DNA of 64,000 nt from Rhizobium sp. RCAM05350 (GCA_024426085.1 CP087975.1:310001-374000); one strand, 5' to 3'. Shown: positions 1 through 10,425, counted from the stretch's first letter. Notes: generated from the sequence alone by a model not told the origin. Numbers and translations: made by a program.

Positions 1-2
1 AA

Positions 3-149
3 CTGAAATGCGCCTGCGTTGGCGGGAACAGCAATATACCACTCGGTTTTGTCTCGCTGACCGAAAACGTGATGATGGTGGCGATGGCGGTCTGGATGCT
101 GGTGATGATCCTGACCGGAACCGACGTCGGCCATGGGATGGCCATGTAA
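3..149 (+). CDS. C-terminal fragment of an unidentified membrane protein
   Basis: Only the last 48 codons are inside the window, in the frame that begins at base 3 and stops at TAA 147-149. The fragment has a Cys-x-Cys-Val-Gly-Gly segment followed by a Met- and Val-rich hydrophobic stretch that could be a final transmembrane helix, and ends in a His/Met-rich tail. I do not recognise the family. Cys, His and Met near the end might mean metal handling, but that is only inference. It converges with the iron transporter operon on the other strand. Confidence 0.45.
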   Translation: MKCACVGGNSNIPLGFVSLTENVMMVAMAVWMLVMILTGTDVGHGMAM

Positions 150-168
150 GCCCGGATGGCTGACGCCA

Positions 169-1825
169 CTAGTGGCGGGCCTGTCCTACCCGCGAAAGCA
201 GGACGACCGGCAATATCCCGATGATAACGATGGCCAGGGCCGCGATGGACGCCTCTTCATAGGTGCCCCTTGCGGCCTCGCCGTAAAGATGCGTCGCGAA
301 TGTCTCGACATTGAGCGGCCGCAGCAACAGGGTGGCAGGCAGCTCCTTGACGCAATCCACGAACACCAAGAGACCAGCCGCCGTGATCGCCGCCTTGGAC
401 AGCGGCAGATGAACGTGCCGGAAGGTGCCAACAGCCGATTGGCCAAGAACGCGCGAGGCGTGATCGAAGGACATGGGGATACGCGCCAGCCCCGCATCGA
501 TCCCACCTGCCGAGATGGCGAGAAACCGGACGGTATAGGCATAGAGCAATGCGGCACCCGAACCGATGAACAGCAGGCCCGTCGATACACCGAACCAGAC
601 GGTTGCAGTGCGGTCGATGAAACCGTCGAACGTCGCCAGTACGATTAACACACCGATAGCAACGACGGTGCCGGGCGCCGCGTAGCCGAGCGTCGAAAGC
701 CGCTGAAGCCACGCGGTCGTTGCCCCCGGCCGCAGGCGGCTGGCATAGGCGATGAGCAAGCCGAACAGAACCGTGATGATCGTCGCGGCTGATGCCAGAA
801 TGATGGTGTTGAACGCCTCGCTGAGGAACCGTGGCGAAAGCCCGGCAAACTCGATCCGGCTCCATGCTTCGGTAACGAGATAGAGAGCGGGCGCTCCGAA
901 GCCAATCAGGATCGGCAAGAGCCCCACGAAAAACAGCAGCAGACCTTTTCCGGCCGACACGCGGCACGGCTCAGAAGCGGCTGCGTTGCGGACCAGTTGA
1001 ATAGCGTTGCTTGCCCCTCGCCCATTTTTCCAAAGCCACCAGCGCCACCACGACCATCAGCAACGACAGCGCAATCTGCGATGCGCCGGGCAGATCGGAC
1101 CGGGTGATCCAGGTGGTGTAGATCGAAACGGTCAGCGTCCGCACGCCGAGGAACTCGGCGGCGCCGACATCATTGAGGGTTTCCATCAGGGCAAGACTGA
1201 CGCCGACCGCGACGGCCGGGCGGGCGAGCGGCAGCGCGACGTGCCAGAAGACGGCGCGGCGCGAAATGCCGAGCGTGCGCGACGCATCGATCAGGTTGGC
1301 CGACTGAGTGAGGAACATCGCCCGCGTCGGGATGTAGACATAGGGGTAGAGTACGAAACCCAGAAGCAGGATGCAGCCCGTCATCGAGCGCACGTCCGGC
1401 AAGCGGAATTCCCGCGGACTGGAATAGCCGAGCAGCCAGCGGACCGCCCCCTGCACCGAGCCGATCGGATGCAGGATATCGAGATAGGCATAGGCGATGA
1501 TGTAGGTGGGAACTGCGAGTGGCAGCAGCAGCGCCCATTCGAGCACGCGGCGGCCGGGAAAGGCATAGGCCGTAACCAGCCAGGCTGTGGACGTTCCGAG
1601 AATGGCGGTGATCAGGCCGACGCCACCAAGCAGAATGGCAGTATCCGCGAAGGCGGTCGGCAATATGGTCGAAACGAGATGAGACCAGAGCCCGCCGGAG
1701 CCCTGGATCGCCTGCAGGAACAGGGCGACGATCGGCAGCATGGCCAGACAGGCGATGCCGCCTGCGCCAAGCAACCAGCGGGCTCCGGCGCGGCCTCTAG
1801 GCCAGCTGCGAGCGGCGCTGATCAT
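169..1825 (-). CDS. fbpB: Iron(III) ABC transporter permease, FbpB/AfuB type (frameshifted)
   Basis: Inner-membrane permease of a ferric iron ABC importer. Family members are about 550 residues with two fused permease halves, which fits this span. The first half (to about 970) carries the typical permease loop with Glu-Thr-Leu-Asn and Gly-Ala-Ala-Glu-Phe. The second half (169-960) has its own copy of six helices. A one-base indel near 960-975 puts a stop after the residues QRSRF, and the second half continues in the next frame, so the gene is probably whole in the organism. The start ATG at 1825 follows an AAAGGATGG-like ribosome site. Last gene of the fbpC-fbpA-fbpB operon. Confidence 0.85.
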
Positions 1826-1850
1826 CGGCTGAAATCCATCCTTTAGGCAG

Positions 1851-1881
1851 AAGAAAAGGCGCCCGCGATAGCGGGCGCCTT
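1851..1881 (-). terminator. Strong stem-loop with T tract between fbpA and fbpB
   Basis: Perfect 11-bp inverted repeat (arms 1856-1866 and 1871-1881, loop GATA). On the minus strand it is followed by TTTTCTTCT, the form of a rho-independent terminator. It lies directly after the binding-protein gene and before the permease gene, so it probably acts as a partial terminator or 3' stabiliser that keeps binding protein mRNA more abundant than permease mRNA. Confidence 0.8.
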
Positions 1882-1889
1882 GCCGTCTT

Positions 1890-2911
1890 TTAGTTGTCGA
1901 AGCCGACCTTGTCGACCAGTTCACTCGCCTGCTTGCGATGGCTGACGATTTCCGTCAGCGGCTTCGGATCGATCTTCAACTCACCGAACGAGGCGACGAT
2001 CGGATCAGCCGCGGCACCGGCCTTGACCGGATATTCGAAGTTGGCTTCAGCATAGATCTTCTGGGCTTCGTCGGAGACGAGATATTCCAAAAGCTTCACA
2101 GCTTCGGCCTTGTTCGGCGCATTCTTGGCAACGGCAGCGCCGCTGACATTGACCTGCGTGCCACCGTCCTTGAACGTCGGCAGAATGACCTTGATGGCGT
2201 TACCCCAGGCAACCTGCTCTTCGCCGCCCTTGCCCGAGCGCATCAGACCGACATAGTAGGAATTGGCAATGGCGATATCGCAGATGCCGCCGAGAATGTC
2301 CTTAGCGCCGTCGCAGTCGCCGCCGGCTGCCTTGCAGGGCAAGGTTGTCCTTGACGCCAGCCAGCCATTTTTCGGTAGCCTCAGCGCCGTAGTGGGCGAT
2401 GTGGTCGGCAAAAAGGGCGGTGTTGTACGGATGCTGGCCCGAGCGAATGCAAATCTTGCCCTTCCACTTCGGATCGGCCAGGTCTTCATAATTGAAGGCC
2501 GTCAGATCGAGGTCCTTGGCGGCATAGATGACGCGCGCATCGAGAGCGCAAACCAATGGCCCTTGGCGTCGGTCAGCAGTGCTCCGGGATCGATTCCCGC
2601 CAGAACAGTGGATCTGACCGGCTGGGTGATGCCTTTTCGACGAGATCGATCAGGTTGCCGGCGTCGACGGTCATCAGGATATCGGCCGGCGAGCTTGTGC
2701 CTTCGGTCGCAACGCGTTCAGCCAAACCGTCCTTCATGAAGACCGTGTTGACTTTGGTGCCTGTCGCAGCGGTGAAGGAATCGAGCAGCGGCTGGATGAG
2801 GCCTGGTTCGCGGGTCGTGTAGATGTTGAGTTCTGCAGCCGAGACAGCGCTCGTGCTCAGGAGCAATGAAGCCGTGAACAATGTGGATTTTGCGATGTTG
2901 GACGTTTTCAT
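1890..2911 (-). CDS. fbpA: Iron(III) ABC transporter substrate-binding protein, FbpA/FutA type (frameshifted)
   Basis: Periplasmic ferric-iron-binding protein. An N-terminal signal peptide ends in SAVSA-A, and the mature part begins with ELNIYTTREP, typical of this family. The paired tyrosines used for iron binding are seen in NSYYVGLM. The total of about 340 residues is normal. The frame is broken near 2340, 2555 and 2640, and the three pieces read through cleanly when joined. Start ATG 2911 is preceded by GGAGG. Second gene of the iron operon, just after fbpC. Confidence 0.85.
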
Positions 2912-2969
2912 GATTGCCTCCAAGTGAACTATGCAATCTGGTCGAACATTAATTGAGTGGAGCAGTCAA

Positions 2970-2996
2970 GTTTACGGTAGGGATTTTACCGTAAAC
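2970..2996. promoter_or_regulatory. 10-bp perfect inverted repeat between fbpC and fbpA
   Basis: GTTTACGGTA, seven bases, then TACCGTAAAC. It lies in the 90-base gap between the fbpC stop (3002) and the fbpA start (2911). There is no T tract on the minus-strand side. It could be a regulator operator for an internal promoter or an mRNA hairpin. It does not obviously match the Irr or RirA iron boxes I know. Confidence 0.45.
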
Positions 2997-3001
2997 AATC
3001 G

Positions 3002-4088
3002 CTAGGATTGGATGAGGGGAGCTGTGTCGGTTAGGCTGCGGGGAAACGCCAGCCAGCTGTCTGGCAAAACAGTCAGCCCGACCCTCTGCGTACCCGGCTC
3101 CAGGCGGCACATTGTCCGCACTTGCAGTGGCTGTTCCAACCCATCCACTGTGACCGCAAGCTGTTCGACTTCGCCGAGGAAAATACGGCTATCCACCCGG
3201 CCCGAAATGTCGCCCGCATCACCCGCCACCGAAATCCCTTGTGGGCGGATATAGAGCGTGGCCGGACTGCCTTCGTCGACATTAAGCGTCTGGGCAGATC
3301 GGCCTATCGTCGTTTCGACGTATCCGTTGCGATAGATGCCGGGCACCTTGTTGAAAGCGCAGAAGAACTCTGCCGCATAGGGAGAGACCGGGCGATCATG
3401 CAGATCATAACCTGATCCGGCCTGAACGATCCGGCCGGCCTTCATCAAAACCACCCGGTCACCGGCCGAAAGTGCCTCTTCCGGGTCGTGCGTAACCATG
3501 ATCACCGTGGTGCCGAGGCCTTTCAGAAGCGACAGCGTTTCGTCGCGAACCTTTTCCCTCAGCCCCCGATCAAGGTTGGAGAACGGTTCGTCCATCAGCA
3601 GAATATCAGGCTGCGGCGCCAGTGCGCGCAGCAAGCGCCACACGCTGTTGCTCGCCGCCAGACAGCATATGCGGATACCTCCCCTTGAGATGCGCGATGC
3701 CGATATGCGCGATAACATCGGCCATTCTGGCGAGAGCCTCCTGTTTCGGCCGGCGCTTCAGGCCGAACAGGATATTCTGCTCGACGCTCAGATGCGGAAA
3801 CAACGCATAGTCCTGAAACACGAAGCCGATTTTCCGGTCTTCCGGCTCTACGAAACGCGAGGGGCTCGAAACCTCTCCGCCGTTCAGCAAGATACGGCCG
3901 CCATCGACGACATCCACCCCGGCAATCATGCGCAGCAACGTCGACTTTCCACATCCGGACTGGCCGACGAGACAGATAATTTCACCGGAAGCGATCGTCA
4001 GCGACACATCATCGAGCGCAACGGTTGCGCTGAAACTGCGGCTTACATTGTGGAGTTCAAGTGTCCGATCCTTGGCGTGCGGCGTCAA
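3002..4088 (-). CDS. fbpC: Iron(III) ABC transporter ATP-binding protein, FbpC type (frameshifted)
   Basis: ATPase subunit of the iron importer. Walker A is GQSGCGKST, the Q-loop is VFQDYALFPH, the signature is LSGGEQQRVALA, Walker B is ILLMDEP, and the switch His is in VTHDPEEA. A C-terminal regulatory domain of about 130 residues follows, as in FbpC/PotA-type ATPases, giving about 360 residues in all. One extra base near 3625-3633, just after the signature, breaks the frame. First gene of the operon; its promoter should lie above 4088. Confidence 0.85.
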
Positions 4089-4511
4089 ATCCTGTCCAGT
4101 CTCTCTTTAAATCACCGACAGCCTGCCTCCGAGAGCGGCAGGTTCGACTCGTCGTTTGCGACCGTTTATCATTACATTTCACGGAAAAGACAATCAGGCT
4201 GCTGCCCGTGCCGATCGGATTGCGGCGAAGCGGCAATCTTGAGGCGATCTCCGGTTACCGCATCCAGAACACCATGCACAGCAATCCGCTGGTGCTTCAT
4301 CATCTTTGAAACGAACATCGGGCTTCCATGCGGCGCCTGGTGGCAGGCCGCCGATGGATGCAATGTTCATTCCGGTTGATGGGGCGGTCTATGGCATTTG
4401 TTCGGGGGGTGTCGGAGCGGGCGGTTACGGCAAGGGCAACACACCCGGATCGGCATTGGAAGCTCGTATTGTCAGCGCCCCGTCGTGAACCGACGGGAAG
4501 CGACAATCGGC
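4089..4511. other. Intergenic region with no supported gene
   Basis: Between the starts or ends of two minus-strand genes (fbpC and the XRE gene). Several short frames are open, but none has a ribosome site with family-like protein content. It should hold the iron operon promoter. A 6-bp repeat (CCTGCC...GGCAGG, about 4120-4141) is the only structure noticed, and it is weak. Confidence 0.4.
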
Positions 4512-4763
4512 TTAAACTTCGCTTGTCAGCAGGGCGGAAACATCAACCTGCAGCGCCGCAGCAATCCTTCTCAACTTGGCCGGGTCTGCGTCACTGCCAT
4601 CTTCGATGGCTGAAATCTCAAAATTCGCCAGCCCGCATGTCACGGCAAGGTCTTCTATGCTGTAACCGGCAGATTCACGATAGGCTTTGACCCGGGATGC
4701 TACGGTTCCGCCGGAAATTGCGCCGAGGCCAAGATCGTCGAAATTATTGACTGCAATGGACAT
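4512..4763 (-). CDS. Small XRE-family helix-turn-helix protein
   Basis: An 83-residue protein. Residues about 22-78 form a Cro/C1-type helix-turn-helix (VKAYRESAGYSIEDLA, then ANFEISAIEDG, then LRRIAAALQVDVSALL). No other domain is present. It stands alone, with about 250 bases of AT-richer DNA upstream on the minus strand. It is probably a small transcription factor; its target is unknown and could include the nearby genes. Confidence 0.7.
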   Translation of the reverse strand: MSIAVNNFDDLGLGAISGGTVASRVKAYRESAGYSIEDLAVTCGLANFEISAIEDGSDADPAKLRRIAAALQVDVSALLTSEV

Positions 4764-5011
4764 GGAAGTCTCCTGTTGTTCATGATCGGACGTCTGCGTT
4801 TATCGTTCCCCGTTTTATGACTGACCGCAAAAATACGATCCCCTTTTATTGCTGCAGCGCGTCATCGACAAGCAAATATTGCTGCGTCTGCTAGGCGATG
4901 CGGACTGAGGCTTCTCCCCGGTTCGATTCAAATTTGAAAATTTCAATCAAAGCAAAGCCCTGCGGCTCTTTGCTGTTAGGTTAAACGACCTGGTAGAGTG
5001 CTGCTCCAGCA

Positions 5012-5296
5012 TTATTTTGTGATGCGGAATCCCGGCGGTACGCCGTCAGGGGGCGCTGATTCCGTCTGAACATCGGTAACGGACGCACCGGGAGGACCGC
5101 TCCGGCAGCGCTCCAGCATGGTGGTCACGGCCACACCAGGCCCGCAGATCAAGGCCGTCACCGACCCATCGGCTTCGTTGCGGACCCAGCCTGTCAGGCC
5201 GAGTCTTTGCGCCTGATCACGCGTCCAGGCGCGAAAACCCACGCCCTGAACGCGCCCGGTTATGCGAACCAACGCCGCTTTGGCTTCATCCGTCAT
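5012..5296 (-). CDS. acyP: Acylphosphatase
   Basis: Small cytosolic enzyme that hydrolyses acyl phosphates. The acylphosphatase motif GRVQGVGFR (residues 14-22) supplies the phosphate-binding Arg22, and [11 protein letters not shown] supplies the catalytic Asn40. The length of 94 residues is standard. Start ATG 5296 follows GGAGG at good spacing; a start 15 bases upstream is possible but lacks this spacing. Monocistronic, and divergent from the small gene at 5426. Confidence 0.92.
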   Translation of the reverse strand: MTDEAKAALVRITGRVQGVGFRAWTRDQAQRLGLTGWVRNEADGSVTALICGPGVAVTTMLERCRSGPPGASVTDVQTESAPPDGVPPGFRITK

Positions 5297-5425
5297 GACC
5301 GCCTCCATCAATTTCAGTTACAACAATCTGGAGCGGGCACTAAAGATTACAAGCGTGTTTTCCAACGTGGCCTTCCGCTGCTATTGGAAGGCCAACCTCG
5401 GCTGAAACGCCGGACTCTCGACACA

Positions 5426-5653
5426 ATGGCAACAATGGATGTGCAGATGGATACCGTGGAAATCAATGGCCGCAGCGATTTTGCCCTTTGGGCAATTCAG
5501 CGTGCGCAGGAAATCGTCATGGCCGAAGGTTCCGCCCTTGCGCTGGCAGCCCGCGACATGGATGAGGAAGCGCTGAAGGAAAATGGCGCAGCACTCGGCA
5601 AGGCCATCGCCGATGCTATGCTTGAGGTCTTCGATGGCTTGATGGCCGAGTGA
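5426..5653 (+). CDS. Small hypothetical protein (75 residues)
   Basis: A Met-, Ala- and Glu-rich, mostly helical soluble protein with no signal peptide or membrane segment. The core has the pattern DFALWAIQRAQEIV followed by LAARDMDEEALKENG. I do not recognise a family. The frame stays open upstream to about 5207, but that part overlaps acyP antisense and looks non-coding. An alternative ATG is at 5435. Confidence 0.5.
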   Translation: MATMDVQMDTVEINGRSDFALWAIQRAQEIVMAEGSALALAARDMDEEALKENGAALGKAIADAMLEVFDGLMAE

Positions 5654-5736
5654 CGCAAAATTGTCCGGCGAGCATCGCTGCCCACCGGACCAATGTCCTT
5701 ATTGTTCCGCTTGGCCGGAAGCAGGCGCCAACACCC

Positions 5737-6592
5737 TTAAAGTGGCGTAACGTCAAACCCGAACCACTTCTCCGACAGGGTCTTGATGGTACCGTCCGCC
5801 TTGGCGGCAGTGATCGCGTCGTTGAACATGGCCTTGAGTTCCGGCTCGGTCTTGCGCAGGCCGACCGAACTGCCGCGTCCCAGGAAGCCGCCCTGGAAGC
5901 GTGGGCCAGCCGTCGTCATGTCCTCGTTGCCGGGCTTTTCCGATGCCGTCGTCAGGTAGGCCATGGAAGCCATGACGACATCGACGCGGCCGGCGGCCAG
6001 ATCGAGATCGTGTTCTTCCGTTGTCTTGTATTCACGAACTTCGACCACACCCTTGAGGTATTTGTCGACGAAGGAAGCGCCGGTCGACGCGGTCTGCACG
6101 CCGATGATCTTGCCCTGCAAGAGCGGCTTGATCTTCTCGAGGATTTCCATGGCTCCGGCTTCATTGGAAGCAAGCGAGAAGACTTCGCCCTTCGATGGCA
6201 TAGCCGCCAGCGGGCTTGCTTTGAGCGTTGCAAATGCCTGACCGGTCGAGCCGTAGGAATTGCTGAAGTCGATGACCTTTTCGCTTTTCAGTCGCCGACA
6301 TGCCGGAAATGATTGCGTCGAACTTGCCGGCATTCAGCGCCGGAATCATGCCGTCGAAATTCTGGACGACGATTTCGCATTCGACCTTCATATGGTCGCA
6401 GAGATATTTGGTCAGTTCGATCTCGTAGCCATCCAGCGTGCCATCGGGCTTGGTGAAGTTATAGGGCTTGAAGGCGCCTTCGGTCGCAATCGTGACATGC
6501 GTCCATTTCTTCTCCTCTGCATGGGCACCGGCCGATGCCAGCATTAGCGCCGAAAAGCAGGCCGCCTTGAAGATTGATCTGATGGTTTTCAT
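5737..6592 (-). CDS. Polar amino acid ABC transporter substrate-binding protein, NocT/OccT-like (frameshifted)
   Basis: Family 3 periplasmic binding protein. A signal peptide ends at AGAHA. The mature protein starts with the family pattern IATEGAFKPYNF, then DGYEIELTKYLC and FDGMIPALNAGKFDAIISGM, typical of the lysine/arginine/ornithine and opine-binding group. A one-base indel near 6288 breaks it after MSATEKR; the rest continues in the neighbouring frame to EKWFGFDVTPL. The transported ligand may be an opine or a conjugated amino acid, given the M20 hydrolase in the same operon. Fifth gene of a minus-strand operon starting at 10341. Confidence 0.85.
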
Positions 6593-6638
6593 TGTTGCAT
6601 TCCCCTTTTTTGATCAATTGTTGGAATAGTCGCGACAC

Positions 6639-7422
6639 TCATCCCTTGATGAACTGCCGGAAACGGTTGGATCTGGAATTCTCGAAGACGTCCTTCGGAC
6701 TGCCGTCTTCCTCGACGAGGCCCTTGTGCAAGAAGATCACCCGGCTGGAGACATCGCGGGCAAAGCCCATCTCATGCGTGACGATCAGCATGGTGCGCCC
6801 CTCTTCGGCGAGCGACCGCATGACGCGCAGAACCTCGCCGACAAGTTCGGGATCGAGCGCCGATGTCGGCTCGTCAGAACAGCATGACGTCCGGCCGCAT
6901 GGCCAGCGCTCGGGCAATCGCCGCACGCTGCTGCTGGCCGCCGGAGAGATGCGATGGATACTGATTGCGCTTGTCGGCGATGCCGACTTTGGCAAGCAGC
7001 GCTTCGGCTTCCTCGATGCACTCCTTGCGCGGTCTTTTCTGAACATGCACAGGCGCTTCGATGATATTTTCGAGAATGGTCTTGTGGGTCCAGAGGTTGA
7101 AGCTCTGGAACACCATGCCAAGCTTTGAGCGAACGCGATCCACCTGCGCAATGTCGGCCGGTCTGCTCTTGCCGTTGCGGGCCGGCAGCATCCGGATGGT
7201 TTCGCCGCTGACGGTGACGCTGCCGGAATCCGGCGTTTCCAGCATGTTGATGCAACGAAGAAACGTCGACTTGCCCGATCCCGAGGAACCGAGGATCGAC
7301 ACGACCTCGCCTTCCCGCGCATCCAGCGAAATCCCCTTGAGGACCTCAATCGGCCCGAATCTCTTGTGAAGGTCCTTGACACTCAGCGCCAGCGATCCCA
7401 CCGCAGACAAGGGAAGGTTCAT
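6639..7422 (-). CDS. Polar amino acid ABC transporter ATP-binding protein, NocP/OccP-like (frameshifted)
   Basis: ATPase of the opine/basic amino acid type transporter. Walker A is GSSGSGKST, the Q-loop is VFQSFNLW, the signature is LSGGQQQRAAIARAL, Walker B runs into DEPTSALDPE, and the switch His is in VTHEMGFA. An extra T at about 6873 sits exactly between MLF and DEP of Walker B, so one base removed restores a 260-residue protein. The start overlaps the upstream permease stop by four bases (ATGA), which suggests translational coupling. Confidence 0.87.
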
Positions 7423-8144
7423 CGCGCATCTCCTGCAATAACCGCGTCCGCGGCGTTTTCCAGTTGCCGCAAATGCGGGCTAAGCTTGAATTCGACCAGC
7501 TGGACGAGGCGCGTCAGCAGGAAATTGATGGCCAGGTAGATGAAGCCTGCAACGACGAATACCTCGATGGCGCGGTAGGTCTCTGAGATGATCCGGGCGG
7601 CAACGCCCGTGACTTCCATGAGCGTGATGATGGAGGCGAGTGATGTTGCCTTGATCATCGAGATCACCTCGTTGCCGTAACCCGGCAACGCCTGGCGGAT
7701 CGCCAAGGGCAAGACGATGCGGCGAAAGACCATCAAGCGCGGCATGCCACAGGCGCGGGCCGCCTCGACCTGCCCATGCGGAACCGACAGCAATCCGCCG
7801 CGAATGATTTCACTGGCATAGGCGGCGGTGTTGAGGCTGAGCGCCATCACCGCGCACCAATAGGCATCACGAAGGACTGGCCAGAAAATGCTGTGGCGGA
7901 CAGCGGGAAACTGGCTGAGGCCGTAATAGATCAGGAAGATCTGGACGAGCAGCGGCGTACCGCGAAAGACAAAGACATAGGCGCGGGCAAACCAATCGAG
8001 AACCACGATGCCCGAGGTGCGCGCCAGAGCCAGAGCCAACGCCAATATCGCACCAAGGGCGATTGCCGTGGCGGCAAGCGACAAGGTCAGCGGCAGGGCC
8101 GAAACGAGGCTGATGAACGTTTCCTGTGTAAATTCCCAATCCAT
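7419..8144 (-). CDS. Polar amino acid ABC transporter permease, NocM/OccM-like
   Basis: Intact 241-residue inner-membrane permease with about five transmembrane segments and the HisM-type cytoplasmic coupling loop (EAARACGMPRLMVFRRIVLPLAIRQALPG, residues about 130-160). It pairs with the permease at 8144-8863, as in opine and histidine transport systems. It overlaps the ATPase start by four bases at its end and the previous permease by one base at its start, so the genes form one translation-coupled unit. Confidence 0.9.
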   Translation of the reverse strand: MDWEFTQETFISLVSALPLTLSLAATAIALGAILALALALARTSGIVVLDWFARAYVFVFRGTPLLVQIFLIYYGLSQFPAVRHSIFWPVLRDAYWCAVMALSLNTAAYASEIIRGGLLSVPHGQVEAARACGMPRLMVFRRIVLPLAIRQALPGYGNEVISMIKATSLASIITLMEVTGVAARIISETYRAIEVFVVAGFIYLAINFLLTRLVQLVEFKLSPHLRQLENAADAVIAGDAR

Positions 8145-8863
8145 CAGCCTCTCCTCACGCCGCGGCTGAAATGACGCTCAGCCTGCCGCATGGCGATGCT
8201 GGAGACGGTCGAGATGGCGAGATAGATCAGGCCGGCGATCAGGTAAAAGTCGAAGGGCAGACCGGTCGAACCGGCGCCGATCTGCGACTGGCGCAGAAGC
8301 TCGACGACGCCGGTGATAGAGACCAGCGCGGACTCTTTCAGGACGACCTGCCAGACATTGCCGAGACCCGGCAGGGCATGACGCAACGTAAGCGGCGCGA
8401 TGATGCGGCGGAAACGCAATGAACGCGACATGCCGCAGGCGATCGCCGCCTCAATCTCGCCGCGATGGACCGCCTTGAACGCGCCGCGAAAAACTTCAGT
8501 GTGCTGGGCGCCTGAGGTGATCCCGACCGCAAGCGCGCCGGCGAGAAAGCCGGGAAAGCTGATGAAGCCATCGGCGCCGAACAGCCTGCCGATCGAGGTG
8601 ATTGCAGCGCTCCCGCCGAAATAGAGAAGATAGATGACGAGGAGATCCGGTATGCCGCGCAGGACTGTCGTATAGGCGTCGGCAGCGACACGCAGCGTCC
8701 GGCCGCCGGAAATCTTCGCCCAGGCACCGAAGGTGCCGATGACGGCACCGATCGTATAGCCGGACAGCGCAATCAGGATCGTCATCCAGGCGCCGGCGAG
8801 CAACGCCTTTGCCCAGCCGTCCGGGCCGAAACTCAACAGATCGAAAAATCCCGGCTGGGTCAT
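8144..8863 (-). CDS. Polar amino acid ABC transporter permease, NocQ/OccQ-like
   Basis: Intact permease of about 239 residues, the HisQ-type partner of the gene at 7419-8144. The coupling loop is EAAIACGMSRSLRFRRIIAPLTLRHALPG. I chose ATG 8863 (MTQPGFF) because the only longer start is a TTG at 8890 without a ribosome site. It follows the M20 hydrolase gene by about 50 bases and opens the transporter part of the operon. Confidence 0.88.
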   Translation of the reverse strand: MTQPGFFDLLSFGPDGWAKALLAGAWMTILIALSGYTIGAVIGTFGAWAKISGGRTLRVAADAYTTVLRGIPDLLVIYLLYFGGSAAITSIGRLFGADGFISFPGFLAGALAVGITSGAQHTEVFRGAFKAVHRGEIEAAIACGMSRSLRFRRIIAPLTLRHALPGLGNVWQVVLKESALVSITGVVELLRQSQIGAGSTGLPFDFYLIAGLIYLAISTVSSIAMRQAERHFSRGVRRG

Positions 8864-8914
8864 GACGGGTCCGTTCTGGAGGGATGGCAAACCTGCTTGC
8901 CTTGAAGGGTTGGC

Positions 8915-10341
8915 TTACCGGTCATCGCGGCTTACCGGCAGGGGCGGAAAAACGTTATCCGGGATGGGATTGACGAACGGGTTTCCATCGAGGCGTTCCC
9001 GGTGATCCGCCTTGGCGGCTTCGATCAGAGCCGGATCGGCAATCAGGTCAAGCGCCGTGCTCGCCATGACCTTGGCCGCATATTCCATGCCCTTGTGTGC
9101 GGCCGGCAGCTTGCCTTGGGCGACCAATTGCCAGGAATGGCCTGGCGTGCCGATCGCATAGGTAGCGCCACGCATCTGAACGGTCGGGACGACCCAGCTG
9201 ACCGTACCAACATCGGTCGAGCCGACGATCGAGCCATCGCCGCCGCCGAGCGGATAGATGAGATCGCACAGCGCCTGCCCCTTCTTCGGCTTGATGCCGA
9301 AGCGCGATAGGACGCTGCAATATCCTCCGGCGAGAATGTCTGCTGGAATTTTAGCGCAGCCTCGTTGTCGGCGGCATCGAAGGCGGGCGGACCGAGGCGC
9401 TGGAGATTGGCGAACATGCATTCCTCAAGCGGCGTATTGCCGACGAGATTGGCGTCGCCACTGACCACCTCGCTGCGCACCGTTGTCTCGGTCATCAAAG
9501 CTGCACCCTCGGCGATCTTCTTGACGCGCGCTACGAGGCTCAGCAATTCGGTCAGCGTCCGCGCGCGGATCAGATAGCGCACCGTCGCCCGGGCCTGAAC
9601 GACATTCGGCGCAGCGCCACCGGCGTCGGTGATCGCATAGTGGATGCGCGCCGACGACGGCATGTGCTCGCGCATGTAGTTTGCACCAACATTCATTAAC
9701 TCGACGGCATCAAGCGCGCTGCAGCCGAGATGCGGCGTTGCCGAGGCATGCGATGCGCGGCCGCTGAAATGGAAATTAAGCTCGTTGCAGGCAAGCGATA
9801 TCGGATTGTTGACGCCGGAAAACGCCGCCGGATGCCAGGATATGGCAACATCCACATCATCGAAAACACCCGCCCGAACCATGAAACCCTTGGATGAGCC
9901 GCCTTCTTCGGCGGGGCAACCGTAGTAACGCACCCGCCCCTTCAGGCCGTTGGCCGCGAGGAAATCCTTGACCGCGGCAGCCGCCATCATCGATCCCGAC
10001 CCCAACAGGTTGTGGCCGCAACCATGACCGTTGCCACCGGAGACGAGCGGCCGCTCCTCGGCAACGCCGGCTTCTTGGCTGAGGCCCGGCAAGGCATCGA
10101 ACTCGCCGAGAATGGCAATGACCGGGCCACCCTCCCCAGCTTCACCCATCACGGCGGTCGGAAGGCCGGCAACGTTGCGTTCGACACGAAAACCCTCCTC
10201 CGTCAGCAGGCGCGTATGCTCCTCGCAGGCGCCGAATTCCTCGTAATTCGTTTCAGGCGCATCCCAGACACGGTCGCTGAGCGCAAAGAAGGCCTCACGT
10301 TTCGCTTCGACGAAATCCCAGACGGAATCGGAGTTTTTCAT
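8915..10341 (-). CDS. M20D-family amidohydrolase, AbgB-like (frameshifted)
   Basis: Cytosolic metallo-amidohydrolase of about 475 residues that cleaves N-acyl or N-aryl amino acid conjugates. Relatives include p-aminobenzoyl-glutamate hydrolase subunit B and auxin-conjugate hydrolases. Metal-site motifs are GEFDALPG (Asp82), GNGHGCGHN (His106, His110) and CPAEEGGSSKG; the dimerisation domain follows (NELNFHFSGRASHASATP). A missing base near 9318 breaks the frame after SPEDIAAS, and the end continues in the adjacent frame. No signal peptide, so its substrate is presumably imported by the transporter genes that follow. First gene of the operon, divergent from the GntR gene. Confidence 0.85.
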
Positions 10342-10370
10342 GGCGTTGCGGACTCGCTTATCTTATAGTT

Positions 10371-10425
10371 ACCAATATTGGCGCCAATTTAGGATACAAA
10401 AATAGATTGCGCAACTGGCGCCGAT
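10371..10425. promoter_or_regulatory. Putative GntR operator: perfect 12-bp palindrome plus a second copy
   Basis: ATTGGCGCCAAT at 10377-10388 is a perfect palindrome. A related sequence, ACTGGCGCCGAT, lies at 10414-10425. Both share TGGCGCC and sit in the 188-base gap between the divergent M20 hydrolase and GntR genes. This is the expected place for an operator controlling both promoters. Confidence 0.55.

Noticed and set aside
164-177. CGCCACTAGTGGCG palindrome at the end of fbpB
   Set aside because: It has no loop or T tract and overlaps the fbpB stop codon; a chance or weak structure.
4306-4488. Gly-rich 60-codon open frame opposite the XRE gene region
   Set aside because: No ribosome site for the ATG and no recognisable leader or core peptide; considered as a bacteriocin-like gene but not supported.
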